Shown piece by piece: positions 34,500 to 43,805 of a DNA stretch of 64,000 bases (positions within the stretch are counted from its first letter, which is position 1; each line of letters starts with the position of its first letter). Below the pieces are notes generated by a model. The model searched no databases. It saw only the letters and a list, made by a program, of their open reading frames with translations, and was not told where the DNA came from. The DNA is from Clostridium_AD estertheticum_D (GTDB lineage: Bacteria; Bacillota; Clostridia; Clostridiales; Clostridiaceae), in assembly GCF_018861295.1 (NCBI RefSeq), contig NZ_JAHLDM010000002.1, forward strand, positions 1 to 64,000, in the 5' to 3' direction. The position numbers were made by a program, and so were the translations under genes.

Positions 34500-36257
34500 T
34501 TATATCCCCATCAGTATTTCATTTATAGATTTACTGACCTTTACTCTTTCCTCATAAACCCAATCCACATCAAATTCTAATTTGAATTTTTTAGAGAATG
34601 AATAATACATATTTATTTTTTGATAATATATTTCTAAATCATCTAAACTATTTTTTAAACACTCTGGTTTAAATAAACTCTCTTGTTTATAAATAAATAT
34701 CTCTTCTACATAATGTAAAAATGTATTCATTAATTCTTCCCTCGAGATATCAAATGGAACTTTTAACAAATCCCATTGAACTTCTTGTTTTAGCTTGTAA
34801 TTCTTTATTCTATCTAGAATTAATATATAATCACTAATATCCATTTTAGTATAATAGTCTAATTTCTCTTCTCTAGTACTCCATAAAACTAGTTTATCAA
34901 TTAAAGGTAAACCTTTGATTTTCACTATAACATCCGATGGTCCAATAACTGCTTTCTTTATCTCTTCATCTTTAACTTCCAATCTAGATTTAATGAAATC
35001 TTGAGTATCTCCAGCGCTGCCTACATACCCTACGTCATAGATACCTCTCCGGCCTGCACGTCCACTAACCTGCTTTACCTCTTGTGATGTTAGTTCTCGT
35101 ATTTCTTCACCGTCAAATTTTTTTATACTCATAAAAATAATTCTTCTAATAGGTAAATTGACCCCCATGCCGATTGCATCAGTAGTTACTAAAACTTTTG
35201 TCTCTTTGTTTGTAAATTGTTTATATTGAATTTTTCTAACTTCTGGTGGTAAATCTCCATATATTATGCTACTTTTAATACCTATCCTAGAATACCTTTC
35301 TGCTATTTCTAATACTCCCTTTTTAGAAAACACTACAATTGCATCGCCCTCTTTACTATCATTATAATTAAAATTTATGTTTTCAACTTCTAAAGGAATA
35401 TCTCTTGTATATTCTTTTATAGAATACTTATCTCCACAGTCATTTATAATTGTTTCTAGTATGTTTTTCGTATTAGCAGCTCCACATATATGAATCTCTT
35501 TACATCTTAATCCTAATAAGGCCTTACTCCATGCCATTCCCCTCTGTTGATCTTTAATCATTTGAATTTCATCAATAACAGCTATATCATAATATTCCTT
35601 TAGATTAACCTTTTCTATTGTACACGAAACATGAGTTGAACCTATCTTTAATACTTCTTCCTCTCCAGTTAATAGATCACAAATTATTCCCTCATTATTC
35701 AATTTTTCAAAATTCTCTAAAGCAAGAATTCTTAGTGGTGATAAATATATACCCTTTTGTGCGCTTTTCAGACGTTCTACAGCATTATATGTTTTACCTG
35801 TATTCGTATCACCTAAATGAATATAAATCATTCTATCCATACTTCTAGCTTCTACATACTCATCTTTAGGGTTATCCGGAAATTTTTCTTCAAACTCCTT
35901 AATAATTAATTTTGGTATATGTTGCTTCGTAAGTAATAGCATGAACCCATAATTTAAAAACGTGTTATAGTTTCCTCTTAAAACCTTCTGAAACTCAAAA
36001 TCAGTACCATTCCTCTTGTTATAATCCTCAAGCATTCGTTTTGATATATCTTCTAATAATTCCTCGTATTTCTCATATACCTTTTTAAAATCCTTGAAAC
36101 CTTCATTTTCCAGCTCTTTAATCTTTTTTAATTTTTTTCTTATTGCCACTTCATGTTCAATAAGAGCTCCTGGCTTTGAATGATGAACTATCTCTTCAAT
36201 TTGACTAATTTGACCCTTTAATTTTTTAAATTCTCTTTGAGATTCATTTTTTTTCAT
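34500..36257 (-). CDS. Suv3-like RNA/DNA helicase
   Basis: 585 residues. A coiled-coil, charged N-terminus (1-80) precedes a superfamily 2 helicase core: GDTNTGKT (149-156), DEIQ (motif II), LVTTDAIGMGVNLPI (motif V) and QVSGRAGRRG (motif VI). DEIQ, GDTNTGKT and QVSGRAGR are characteristic of Suv3, the mitochondrial degradosome helicase, whose bacterial relatives are scattered. The tail has Suv3-like GPSDVIVKIKGLP and DYILILDRIKNY. It is expected to unwind structured RNA 3-prime to 5-prime. GGAGGAGACGAG precedes ATG. It stands alone between terminators. Confidence 0.72.
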   Translation of the reverse strand: MKKNESQREFKKLKGQISQIEEIVHHSKPGALIEHEVAIRKKLKKIKELENEGFKDFKKVYEKYEELLEDISKRMLEDYNKRNGTDFEFQKVLRGNYNTFLNYGFMLLLTKQHIPKLIIKEFEEKFPDNPKDEYVEARSMDRMIYIHLGDTNTGKTYNAVERLKSAQKGIYLSPLRILALENFEKLNNEGIICDLLTGEEEVLKIGSTHVSCTIEKVNLKEYYDIAVIDEIQMIKDQQRGMAWSKALLGLRCKEIHICGAANTKNILETIINDCGDKYSIKEYTRDIPLEVENINFNYNDSKEGDAIVVFSKKGVLEIAERYSRIGIKSSIIYGDLPPEVRKIQYKQFTNKETKVLVTTDAIGMGVNLPIRRIIFMSIKKFDGEEIRELTSQEVKQVSGRAGRRGIYDVGYVGSAGDTQDFIKSRLEVKDEEIKKAVIGPSDVIVKIKGLPLIDKLVLWSTREEKLDYYTKMDISDYILILDRIKNYKLKQEVQWDLLKVPFDISREELMNTFLHYVEEIFIYKQESLFKPECLKNSLDDLEIYYQKINMYYSFSKKFKLEFDVDWVYEERVKVSKSINEILMGI

Positions 36258-36466
36258 CTCGTCTCCTCCAACTAAACATCATAATTAATCTTAACTTTAA
36301 AATATATGGTTTCCTAATGTTACAAAAACTATAACTTCTCTTTGAATTCACTATGTTATTTTTGTATAATTATCCATTTATATAAAATCCTCACTTCATA
36401 ATCACTTCGAAAATTACATTAGTAAAAACATTAGATATAGTAACTTGTGCAATACTTTAAATAAAA

Positions 36467-36508
36467 CACCCAATAACACTTGTTTTTGTAAACAAGCATT
36501 ATTGGGTG
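36467..36508 (-). terminator. Terminator of the amino-acid permease gene
   Basis: Perfect arms CACCCAATAA and TTATTGGGTG, with extra pairing of GCTTGTTT/AAACAAGTG toward the loop, and T tracts on both sides. It acts on the permease transcript and possibly in both directions. Confidence 0.8.
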
Positions 36509-36559
36509 CTTTTTATTGGATATCTAACTTTTTAGGTACAAATCCCTTTTAGTGTTAGC

Positions 36560-37942
36560 CTATACTACATTTTTTTTGACCTCTTCTTTATTTTTCATTC
36601 TTGATTTAAGTATATTATAAATCACACCAAGTATTATAAACCATACAGGTGTTACAAATAAGGCTACACGAGTTTCCTTAGTAAGTGCCAATACAACTAT
36701 AATGAAAGCAATAAATGCTAGAATTATATAGTTAGAAATTGGGTAAAATGGCATTTTGAATTTGCTCTTAGTAGCAAGTTTAGGATTAGTTTTGCGATAT
36801 ATTAGATGGCAGACAACTATAATTGCCCAAATGAAGATAAAGCAGAATGTTGATATACTTGTAATGAGTACAAATACACCTTCTGGCATAATATAATTCA
36901 AAATAACTGAAATCAAGATAACAGTTGCAGAGAACATTAAAGCATTAGAAGGTACTTGATTAGAAGTTAATTTTTTCATTGACTCAGGTGCATTCTTTTC
37001 TTTAGCAAGAGAGTAAACCATACGGCTTGTACTGAATATACCACTGTTACAAGCAGATGCAGCTGATGTTAGTACAACAAAATTTATAATACTTGCTGCC
37101 GCTGGGATTCCCACTGCAGAAAACACCTGTACAAATGGGCTTTTATCAGGATTAATTGAATTCCATGGGTATATACTCATAATAACAATAAGTGCCCCAA
37201 TATAAAAAATAATGATTCTAATTGGAATATTATTAATAGCACTTGGAATAACCTTTTCTGGGTTTTCAGTTTCACCAGCTAGTAAACCAACTAATTCTAT
37301 TCCAGTAAAAGCAAATACAACCATTTGGAAGGAAAGAATAAAACCGCTTACCCCATTTGGGAACCAACCGCCATGATTCCAAAGATTTGCAAAGCTAGAT
37401 ACACCAGCATTTGTAGAGAATCCTTTAATAATCATATATGTACAAATTATAATTAGTGATAAAATTGCAATAATTTTAATTAAGGCAAACCAGAATTCCA
37501 TTTCACCGAATAACTTTACTGTAGTAAGGTTCATAATTAGTAAAATTACAAGAGCTATAAGGCTTGGAACCCATTGAGCTACATTGGGTAACCAGTATTG
37601 CACATAAAGTCCAGTAGCAGTTAAGTCAGCCATAGCAAGTGAAATCCAACAGAACCAGTATGTCCATCCAGTAATAAATGCTGCTCCGTTACCTAGATAA
37701 TCCTGTACAAAATCTACAAATGAATGATATTTTGAATTAGAAAGTAATAATTCCCCAAGTGCACGCATAATAAGAAAACAGATTGTTCCTGTTATCGCAT
37801 ATGCAAATAAAATAGATGGACCTGCCAAGTGAATTGACCTTCCTGAACCAAGGAATAACCCAGTGCCAATTGCACCTCCAATTGCAAGCAATTGAACATG
37901 ACGATTTTTCAGACCTCTTGATAAATTTTCATTTTCTGACAT
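36560..37942 (-). CDS. APC-family amino-acid permease under glycine riboswitch control
   Basis: 460 residues with about 12 membrane helices. RHVQLLAIGGAIGTGLFLGSG is the helix-1 signature of the AAT group of the APC superfamily (GABA, proline, aromatic amino-acid permeases); FTGIELVGLLAGETENP and FSTSRMVYSLAKEKNAP are further hallmarks. It is a proton-coupled importer in the cytoplasmic membrane. A tandem glycine riboswitch in the leader suggests glycine, or alanine and serine, as substrate. TGGAGGGAT precedes ATG. A hairpin, AAAGGCAT/ATGCCTTT, sits 20 bases before that site (37965-37989) and could be part of the expression platform. Confidence 0.85.
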   Translation of the reverse strand: MSENENLSRGLKNRHVQLLAIGGAIGTGLFLGSGRSIHLAGPSILFAYAITGTICFLIMRALGELLLSNSKYHSFVDFVQDYLGNGAAFITGWTYWFCWISLAMADLTATGLYVQYWLPNVAQWVPSLIALVILLIMNLTTVKLFGEMEFWFALIKIIAILSLIIICTYMIIKGFSTNAGVSSFANLWNHGGWFPNGVSGFILSFQMVVFAFTGIELVGLLAGETENPEKVIPSAINNIPIRIIIFYIGALIVIMSIYPWNSINPDKSPFVQVFSAVGIPAAASIINFVVLTSAASACNSGIFSTSRMVYSLAKEKNAPESMKKLTSNQVPSNALMFSATVILISVILNYIMPEGVFVLITSISTFCFIFIWAIIVVCHLIYRKTNPKLATKSKFKMPFYPISNYIILAFIAFIIVVLALTKETRVALFVTPVWFIILGVIYNILKSRMKNKEEVKKNVV

Positions 37943-38084
37943 ATATATCCCTCCATCTCAGTCAAAAGGCATGTACTAAAAAATGCCTTTTCCTATATAA
38001 ATATTTTGCGATTGGAGATATAACTGGGAATAGATAAGATCTAAATGAAGTAATTGGTAATATATTACTTTCGCAAGATATGTC

Positions 38085-38263
38085 ACCTGTCCCCTGTCCT
38101 TTTACCTGAGAGTTTCGCCTTTACAGCTTTCTCCTTCGGTGCTCATTATGAGTCTCTCCAAGGGTTCATCCAATAGCGGTCATCTCTAATTAAATAGGTA
38201 CCTGAAAGATTTACCCCTTCGGTGAATGGCATGCCATTGCTCTCCCGCTATCTTCATCTGAAC
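38085..38263 (-). ncRNA. Tandem glycine riboswitch
   Basis: Read on the minus strand, two aptamers follow each other. The first is AGCGGGAGAGC..CACCGAAGGGG..CTTTCAGGTA closing with ACCGCT; the second is CCTTGGAGAGAC..CACCGAAGGAG..CTCTCAGGTAAAAGGAC. The GGGAGAG, CACCGAAGG and TCAGG signatures of the gcvT/glycine class appear twice. It lies about 140 bases upstream of the APC permease start and is the leader of that gene. Confidence 0.92.
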
Positions 38264-38370
38264 TATTAAATTTTATTGTTTCATAGTAATACATATTCGA
38301 TAAATTTGCAATGATTTTTTCACTTTTAATGGAAATAAAAAGTTTATTTTGTCACAATTACTAGAATTAT

Positions 38371-40140
38371 TTACACTCCACTAACAAACACCTCAATGTC
38401 CTTTTGAATAAGATTTAATGCATTTCGCCAAAAATCTATTGAGTGAACATCTATATCAATTATCTTTGCACTATCAACAATATTACTTTTACTTGTAGCA
38501 CTCAAAAAATTATTATATTGTGACACAAAAGCTTCTCCCTTTTTTATATATTCAGCATAAAGACCCTTCGAAAACAAAACTCCAAATGAATATGGAAAAT
38601 TTAAAAATTCATTGCCAGACAAATAATATCCAACCTTATTCATCCACATATATGGATGGATGGTCTCAGGGTCAATACTATCTCCATAGGCTTCTTCCAT
38701 ACAATTAAGCATTAATTCATTTAACTCTTCAACAGATAACTGACCCAATTTTCTTCTTTCAAATAATTTATTTTCAAATATATATCTAGCATAAAAATCA
38801 ACGATATAATAACCCGCATCTGAAATGCTTTTTTCTAAAATTGAAAAACCTTCATTTGTTGGTAGAATATTAAGTAATGCGTTATTTACTATTGTTTCAC
38901 AGAAAATCGAAGCTGTTTCTGCAATAGGTGTAGGATAGTCCGTATTTAGCATCTTTTCATTCCTAAGGCAATAACTATGATAAGCATGTCCAATTTCATG
39001 AGCCAGTACACCAACATCACAATACTCCCCAGTAAAATTAGCTATAATTCTGCTTTCTTCTATTGGAAAAATATCAACAGTTAGTCCATAATTTCCTTTT
39101 CCAGTTCTTGGCTCAGCATCAATCCATCTACTGTCAAAGACTTTCTTTGCAAAATCAGCAAGTTCTTGACTGAATGTTCTAAAACTTGATACAATTAAAT
39201 CTCTGGCATCTAAATATGATATTTTTGTATTAGCATCACCCATTGGCGCAAAGATATCATAAAATGGAAGGCTAACTTTATGTCCTAGCCCTTCTGCCTT
39301 TTTATGATAATATTCACGGAATATAGGTAGACTTTCTTTTATAGCAGAAAGCATAACATTTAAAGTTTCATAATCCATTCTTGAGACCATGAGAACTTTT
39401 TCTAAAGGTGATTTATATCCTCTCATATCATAAGTAGTAAGTGCTTCACCACTAATTCCATTCAAACATGCTGCAGACGCTTTCGATATTCTTTTACAAA
39501 CTTCCTCTTCTGCATAATAGGCTGTTTTCCTTAAAAATTCATCTTTTTTATATGCCATGTTTCTGAGCTCTGAAAGTGATACTTTCTTTGATTCGCCTTC
39601 AATATCTATATCAACTAACATTGTAGAGGTGAGCTCCATATAAAGTCTCTGCCATGCTTTGGATCCTGTACTCTGCATTTTTGCAATTAATAATTCTTCA
39701 TTTTCATTCAATAAATATTTTGACTGCAAAAGAAGTTCTTTAAGATAAAAACGATATTCAATAAGTATTGGTGAAGTATCTATTAATTCATCTATATTGT
39801 TTAAAGAAATAAGCCATTTGTTAAACTTTACAAAAGAATCTGTAACCAATGAATTCTTATACTCAATATCATCTAAAACGTTCATTGCTTCCATGTTTGA
39901 ACTATCTGAGCATGAAGTTAACTCAGCATAAGAATATAAACAGCAATATAAGCTTTTATATTCATTGTAAAACTTCAAAACCTCTTGCATTTTAGAAGCC
40001 GCATTATTCGTATCTTTCATATTTTTTGTAGACCAATCATTCAAATTTTCTATATGCTTGTTAAGAAGCTCCATGTCACCTTTAAACTTTTCAGAGTTAA
40101 ATGAAGTGTAAAGTGCGTCTAAATTCCATGTTAAATCCAT
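38371..40140 (-). CDS. pepF: Oligoendopeptidase F (M3 family)
   Basis: 589 residues, typical for PepF. The zinc site is LAHEIGHAYHSY with the third ligand Glu in TPIAETASIFCE; the C-terminal YPYMW/HPYMWMN and FYDIFAPMG segments are M3 hallmarks. It is a cytosolic metallopeptidase that degrades peptides of about 7-17 residues after uptake. GAGGAAGATG precedes ATG. It is upstream of the riboswitch and permease on the same strand, but separated by ~100 bases, so the linkage may be only functional (peptide and amino-acid use). Confidence 0.88.
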   Translation of the reverse strand: MDLTWNLDALYTSFNSEKFKGDMELLNKHIENLNDWSTKNMKDTNNAASKMQEVLKFYNEYKSLYCCLYSYAELTSCSDSSNMEAMNVLDDIEYKNSLVTDSFVKFNKWLISLNNIDELIDTSPILIEYRFYLKELLLQSKYLLNENEELLIAKMQSTGSKAWQRLYMELTSTMLVDIDIEGESKKVSLSELRNMAYKKDEFLRKTAYYAEEEVCKRISKASAACLNGISGEALTTYDMRGYKSPLEKVLMVSRMDYETLNVMLSAIKESLPIFREYYHKKAEGLGHKVSLPFYDIFAPMGDANTKISYLDARDLIVSSFRTFSQELADFAKKVFDSRWIDAEPRTGKGNYGLTVDIFPIEESRIIANFTGEYCDVGVLAHEIGHAYHSYCLRNEKMLNTDYPTPIAETASIFCETIVNNALLNILPTNEGFSILEKSISDAGYYIVDFYARYIFENKLFERRKLGQLSVEELNELMLNCMEEAYGDSIDPETIHPYMWMNKVGYYLSGNEFLNFPYSFGVLFSKGLYAEYIKKGEAFVSQYNNFLSATSKSNIVDSAKIIDIDVHSIDFWRNALNLIQKDIEVFVSGV

Positions 40141-40256
40141 TAATAATCATCTTCCTCTCTATATTATAAATTACTAAACAACATTGTTTTAAATCGCATC
40201 TTTACACAATTCAACAATCATTCATAATTTTTCTTGCACTACTATAGTTTATCTTT

Positions 40257-41000
40257 TTATTGTACATCTTTCTTAATGCTTTTTATACTTAATATTGTTC
40301 CACCGATAAATGTTGTGCATAAAACAATAATACCTAAAGCATAATTTGTGTAAGTTCTTCCATTTACATGGGGACTTAATATAGTTGGAATAGTCCACGG
40401 AAATAACGTATTAAATGGTGTATTCATTATTATGAGGGAAACAGTTGTAGCACCTACCCCCAGTATTATTGGTGGAACTATACTTTTGTAATAAATAGCT
40501 AAGAAGGCAACTATAGGAATTAATGCAAAGTGCATAATAATCATAAAAATATAAGTTTTAGCGTAATATAGTAAAATACTAAAAGTTAAAGGTTCATGTT
40601 TTATGGTAAGTCCTAAAAGCATTGCGAAGATAAATGAGGATATAAGTGTAATAGAAATAAGAATTAATACAACAACAAGTTTACTTATAAAAAATTGCAT
40701 TCTACTTATTGGATAAGTAAACATGCTATTTACTGTATTTTCTTGATATTCCCGTGAATATATATATCCTGCTAATACAGAAAAGAAAGCAATCCCAAGC
40801 ATCACATTAACAAGCATTTCATTGGTTGTAAAATAATCTTTCCAAACAACTATAGGAAACTTTTTATTAACTGCATACATTGAAAACACTAAAATATTAG
40901 GAAACAATGAACATAGAGGCATACACCACAAAATTTTACATTTTTTCAGCTTAAGGAATTCAGTCTTTATCACAGTTGCTAAACTTGCACCATTATTCAT
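40257..41000 (-). CDS. ABC-2 type permease, second copy of a tandem duplicate
   Basis: 247 residues with six predicted membrane helices; LIMNTPFNTLFPWTIPTILSP and VNSMFTYPISRMQFFISKLV are typical of BcrB/lantibiotic-immunity permeases. It differs from the copy at 41117-41860 at only scattered positions. GGAGGTGACATAA precedes ATG. The last 57 bases before and overlapping its start are a fragment of the ATPase 3-prime end, so the copy arose by tandem duplication of an ATPase-tail plus permease unit. It likely exports or expels a cell-envelope drug together with the ATPase. Confidence 0.8.
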   Translation of the reverse strand: MNNGASLATVIKTEFLKLKKCKILWCMPLCSLFPNILVFSMYAVNKKFPIVVWKDYFTTNEMLVNVMLGIAFFSVLAGYIYSREYQENTVNSMFTYPISRMQFFISKLVVVLILISITLISSFIFAMLLGLTIKHEPLTFSILLYYAKTYIFMIIMHFALIPIVAFLAIYYKSIVPPIILGVGATTVSLIIMNTPFNTLFPWTIPTILSPHVNGRTYTNYALGIIVLCTTFIGGTILSIKSIKKDVQ

Positions 41001-41049
41001 TTATGTCACCTCCTATTAACTTAATAAAATAATCTTCAAAACTGTCTCT
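40993..41049 (-). pseudogene. Duplicated 3-prime fragment of the ABC ATPase gene
   Basis: In frame RDSFEDYFIKLIGGDINE, stop. It corresponds to the C-terminal end RDSLEDYFIKLVGSDINE encoded at 41853-41907 behind the ATPase. It marks the junction of the tandem duplication. Confidence 0.8.
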
Positions 41050-41116
41050 GCGTAGAATTATGATTGTACATAAATTCAAATAATAAAAATGTATTGTACT
41101 ACTATAGTTTATATTT

Positions 41117-41860
41117 TTATTGTACATCCTTCTTAATGCTCCTTATACTTAATATTGTTCCAACGATAAATGTTGTACATAAAACAATAATACCCAGAGC
41201 ATAATTTGGGTAAGTTCCTTCATTTTCTTGAGGACTTAATATAACTGGAATACTCCAAGGAAATACTGTATTAAATGGAGTATTCATCATTATGAGGGAA
41301 ACAGTTATAGCACCTATCCCCAGTATTATTGGTGGTAATATACTTTTATAATAAATAGCTAAGAAGGCAACTATAGGAATTAATGCAAAGTGCATAATAA
41401 TCATAAAAATATAAGTTTTAGCGTAATATAGTAAAATACTAAAAGTTAAAGGTTCATGTTTTATGGTAAGTCCTAAAAGCATTGCCAAGATAAATGAGGA
41501 TATAAGTGTAATAGAAATAAGAATTAATACAACAACAAGTTTACTTATAAAAAATTGAATTCTACTTATTGGATAAGTAAACATGCTATTTACTGTATTT
41601 TCTTGATATTCCCTTGAAAATATATATCCTGCTAATACAGAAAAGAAGGCAATCCCAAGCATCACGTTAATAAGCATTTCATTATCTGTAAAATAATCTT
41701 TCCAAACAACTATAGGATACTTTTTATTAACTGCATATATTGAAAACACTAAAATATTAGGAAACAATGAGCATAGAGGCATACACCACAAAACTTTACA
41801 TTTTCTTAGTTTAAGAAATTCAGTATGCATAACAGTTGGTAAACTTGCAACATTATTCAT
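41117..41860 (-). CDS. ABC-2 type permease, first copy
   Basis: 247 residues, six helices; the original copy next to the ATPase. Its ATG overlaps by 8 bases the ancestral stop (41853-41855) of the ATPase frame, giving translational coupling before the premature stop arose. It has the same family features as the second copy: VNSMFTYPISRIQFFISKLV and MMNTPFNTVFPWSIPVILSP. It is part of the BcrAB-like transporter with the kinase and regulator upstream. Two similar permeases could now form a heterodimer. Confidence 0.82.
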   Translation of the reverse strand: MNNVASLPTVMHTEFLKLRKCKVLWCMPLCSLFPNILVFSIYAVNKKYPIVVWKDYFTDNEMLINVMLGIAFFSVLAGYIFSREYQENTVNSMFTYPISRIQFFISKLVVVLILISITLISSFILAMLLGLTIKHEPLTFSILLYYAKTYIFMIIMHFALIPIVAFLAIYYKSILPPIILGIGAITVSLIMMNTPFNTVFPWSIPVILSPQENEGTYPNYALGIIVLCTTFIVGTILSIRSIKKDVQ

Positions 41861-41942
41861 TTATATCACTTCCTACCAACTTAATAAAATAATCTTCAAG
41901 ACTGTCCCTAAGCAAAGATATTTCTTTAACCTCAACATTATT

Positions 41943-42773
41943 TTATATTAGCATCCTATTAATATTTGAAGTTTCCGTTAACTTTTCATAAATTTTAATT
42001 ACTCCAGGTTCTGATATTATATAATCTGAGATGTTAAATTTTTGTTCTAACATAAATACGGCATCCCTGTCATTATTAACTTTAAGCTCAATATAATGTC
42101 TATTTTTCTTTTTTAATGCTTCAGAGTCTATTTCCTCTAGTAGTTTCCCTTTATGTATGATACCCACTTTAGTAGCTAATTGCTGAATTTCACTTAAAAT
42201 ATGACTTGATATTAATACAGTTATATGCCTTTTTCGCGATAAATCAAGTATAAGTTGTCGTATTTCTTTTATTCCAACAGGGTCTAACCCATTTGTTGGT
42301 TCATCTAGCACTAAGAATTCAGGATTATGAAGTAAAGCTCTTGCTATGCCAAGTCTCTGTTTCATACCCAACGAAAACTCTTTTGTTTTTCTATTAGCAG
42401 CATCAAGTATTCCCGCTACTTCTAGTGATTGTTCTATACAATTTTTGTCTGGAACACCCATAAGTTTTCTGTGAATATCTAAATTTTCCACCGCGGTTAA
42501 ATTTTCATAAAAACCTGGAAATTCTATAATTGACCCAACTCTTGCAAAATAATGTTTTTTGTCCTCACTCAGTTTTTCACCAAACAATTCAATATTTCCT
42601 GTGGTAGGCTTAATTAGCCCCATTATCATTCTCATAGTAGTTGTTTTACCCGCACCATTTAAGCCTAAGAATCCATAAATATCTCCTTTTTCAATTGTTA
42701 TATTTACGTCATCAACAGCTTTATGTTCTTTATACTGCTTTGTTAGATTATAAGTCTTTAATATGCACTCCAT
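41943..42773 (-). CDS. BcrA-like ABC ATPase with premature stop
   Basis: 276 residues: Walker A GLNGAGKTT, Q-loop region, signature FSLGMKQRLG, Walker B VLDEPTNGLDPVG and the switch His in ISSHILSE. This is the ATP-binding subunit of a bacitracin/lantibiotic resistance transporter. BcrA-type proteins are about 305 residues. Here the frame stops at 41943-41945 (TAA), but the in-frame text continues NNVEVKEISLLRDSLEDYF to a stop at 41853-41855, giving 306 residues if the TAA were a sense codon. The missing LEDYF tail is a conserved end of this family, so activity may be altered. GGGGGAAG precedes ATG. Confidence 0.82.
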   Translation of the reverse strand: MECILKTYNLTKQYKEHKAVDDVNITIEKGDIYGFLGLNGAGKTTTMRMIMGLIKPTTGNIELFGEKLSEDKKHYFARVGSIIEFPGFYENLTAVENLDIHRKLMGVPDKNCIEQSLEVAGILDAANRKTKEFSLGMKQRLGIARALLHNPEFLVLDEPTNGLDPVGIKEIRQLILDLSRKRHITVLISSHILSEIQQLATKVGIIHKGKLLEEIDSEALKKKNRHYIELKVNNDRDAVFMLEQKFNISDYIISEPGVIKIYEKLTETSNINRMLI

Positions 42774-42843
42774 ACTTTTCTTCCCCCAAACATTAATTTA
42801 TTATCATGTACATAGAATACTATATTAGTTTTAAATAACTCTA

Positions 42844-42865
42844 ACAAATACCTTACAAATACCTT
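42844..42865 (-). promoter_or_regulatory. Tandem 11-bp direct repeat, probable response-regulator site
   Basis: Minus strand AAGGTATTTGT occurs twice with no gap, preceded by TTT. It lies between the kinase gene and the ATPase gene, with -10-like TAATAT/TATAGT sequences about 20-25 bases downstream. Direct repeats in 11-bp register are the usual binding pattern of OmpR-family regulators, so the adjacent regulator is the likely ligand. Confidence 0.55.
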
Positions 42866-42878
42866 AAATCATAAATAT

Positions 42879-43805
42879 CTATTTATATAAAGGTAAAGAA
42901 AATGAAAAAGTAGTTTTCTCATTTAGAATGCTGTTAACTAAAACCTCTCCTTTTAATCTTTCTACAAGTTTTTTAACTATTGCAAGTCCCAACCCGCTTC
43001 CATGAAACTTTCCATTTCTTGAAGTTTCTCCGATATATAATCTATCAAATATATATGGAGTGTCCTTCTCCGCAATACCTGCTCCTCCATTCCATATATC
43101 TACCCAAACCATAGAGTTTTCTCCTCTGACTTTTATACCAATCATTTTTTCATCTTTTCCATATCTAAGTGCATTAATTAAGAGGTTAGATAATATTCTA
43201 TCAATTGCTTTACTATCTCCCCAGACAAAAAAATCTTTTTCTGCTATCTCAATGATAGGTTCAATATTTTCATTAACAAATTCTTGATAAAATCCTACTA
43301 ATACATCTTGAATCATATTGGTCAAATTGATTTTTTCTACTTTAATTAGTACATCTTCTGCTTCTATTTTAGAAAAGCGAAAAAATTCTTCAAGTAACGA
43401 ATATAATTTTTGTGACTTAGAATATACTATATCCAAAAAATACTTTTTTTCTTTATCGTTTAACTTTGAATCCTTCTGTATAGCCTCTAGATATCCAAGT
43501 ATAGATGTTAATGGAGTCCTTAAATCATGCGAAATATTGGCCACCATTTTTTTCCTCGATTCTTCTAGATATTGTTTTTTTTCAGCGATCCTCTGAAATT
43601 CATCTATTATATAATTTAAATTAACACCCAAGTTTTGTATACTCTTAGTTGAAGAATAAAATCGTACCCTAATATTAAAATTACCACCTTTTATTTTCTC
43701 TAATGTTCTATTAATTTCATTTATTTGCTTAGAAAAATAAATATTATTAAACAACAAAATACAACATATGCATACTAATATACAAACAATGTATATATTC
43801 ATCAT
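42879..43805 (-). CDS. Histidine kinase with a minimal sensor
   Basis: 308 residues from the ATG that overlaps the regulator stop (TAATG). A single membrane helix (about 3-20) has no extracellular domain, so sensing may be intramembrane or through the transporter. A short linker leads to NISHDLRTPLTSILGY (His93), LLINALRYG (N-box), GGAGIA (G1), YIFDRLYIG and GSGLGLAIVKKLV (G2). All catalytic parts are present. GGGGGAGAT precedes ATG. Such small kinases usually pair with antimicrobial-peptide ABC exporters, as here. Confidence 0.85.
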   Translation of the reverse strand: MMNIYIVCILVCICCILLFNNIYFSKQINEINRTLEKIKGGNFNIRVRFYSSTKSIQNLGVNLNYIIDEFQRIAEKKQYLEESRKKMVANISHDLRTPLTSILGYLEAIQKDSKLNDKEKKYFLDIVYSKSQKLYSLLEEFFRFSKIEAEDVLIKVEKINLTNMIQDVLVGFYQEFVNENIEPIIEIAEKDFFVWGDSKAIDRILSNLLINALRYGKDEKMIGIKVRGENSMVWVDIWNGGAGIAEKDTPYIFDRLYIGETSRNGKFHGSGLGLAIVKKLVERLKGEVLVNSILNEKTTFSFSLPLYK

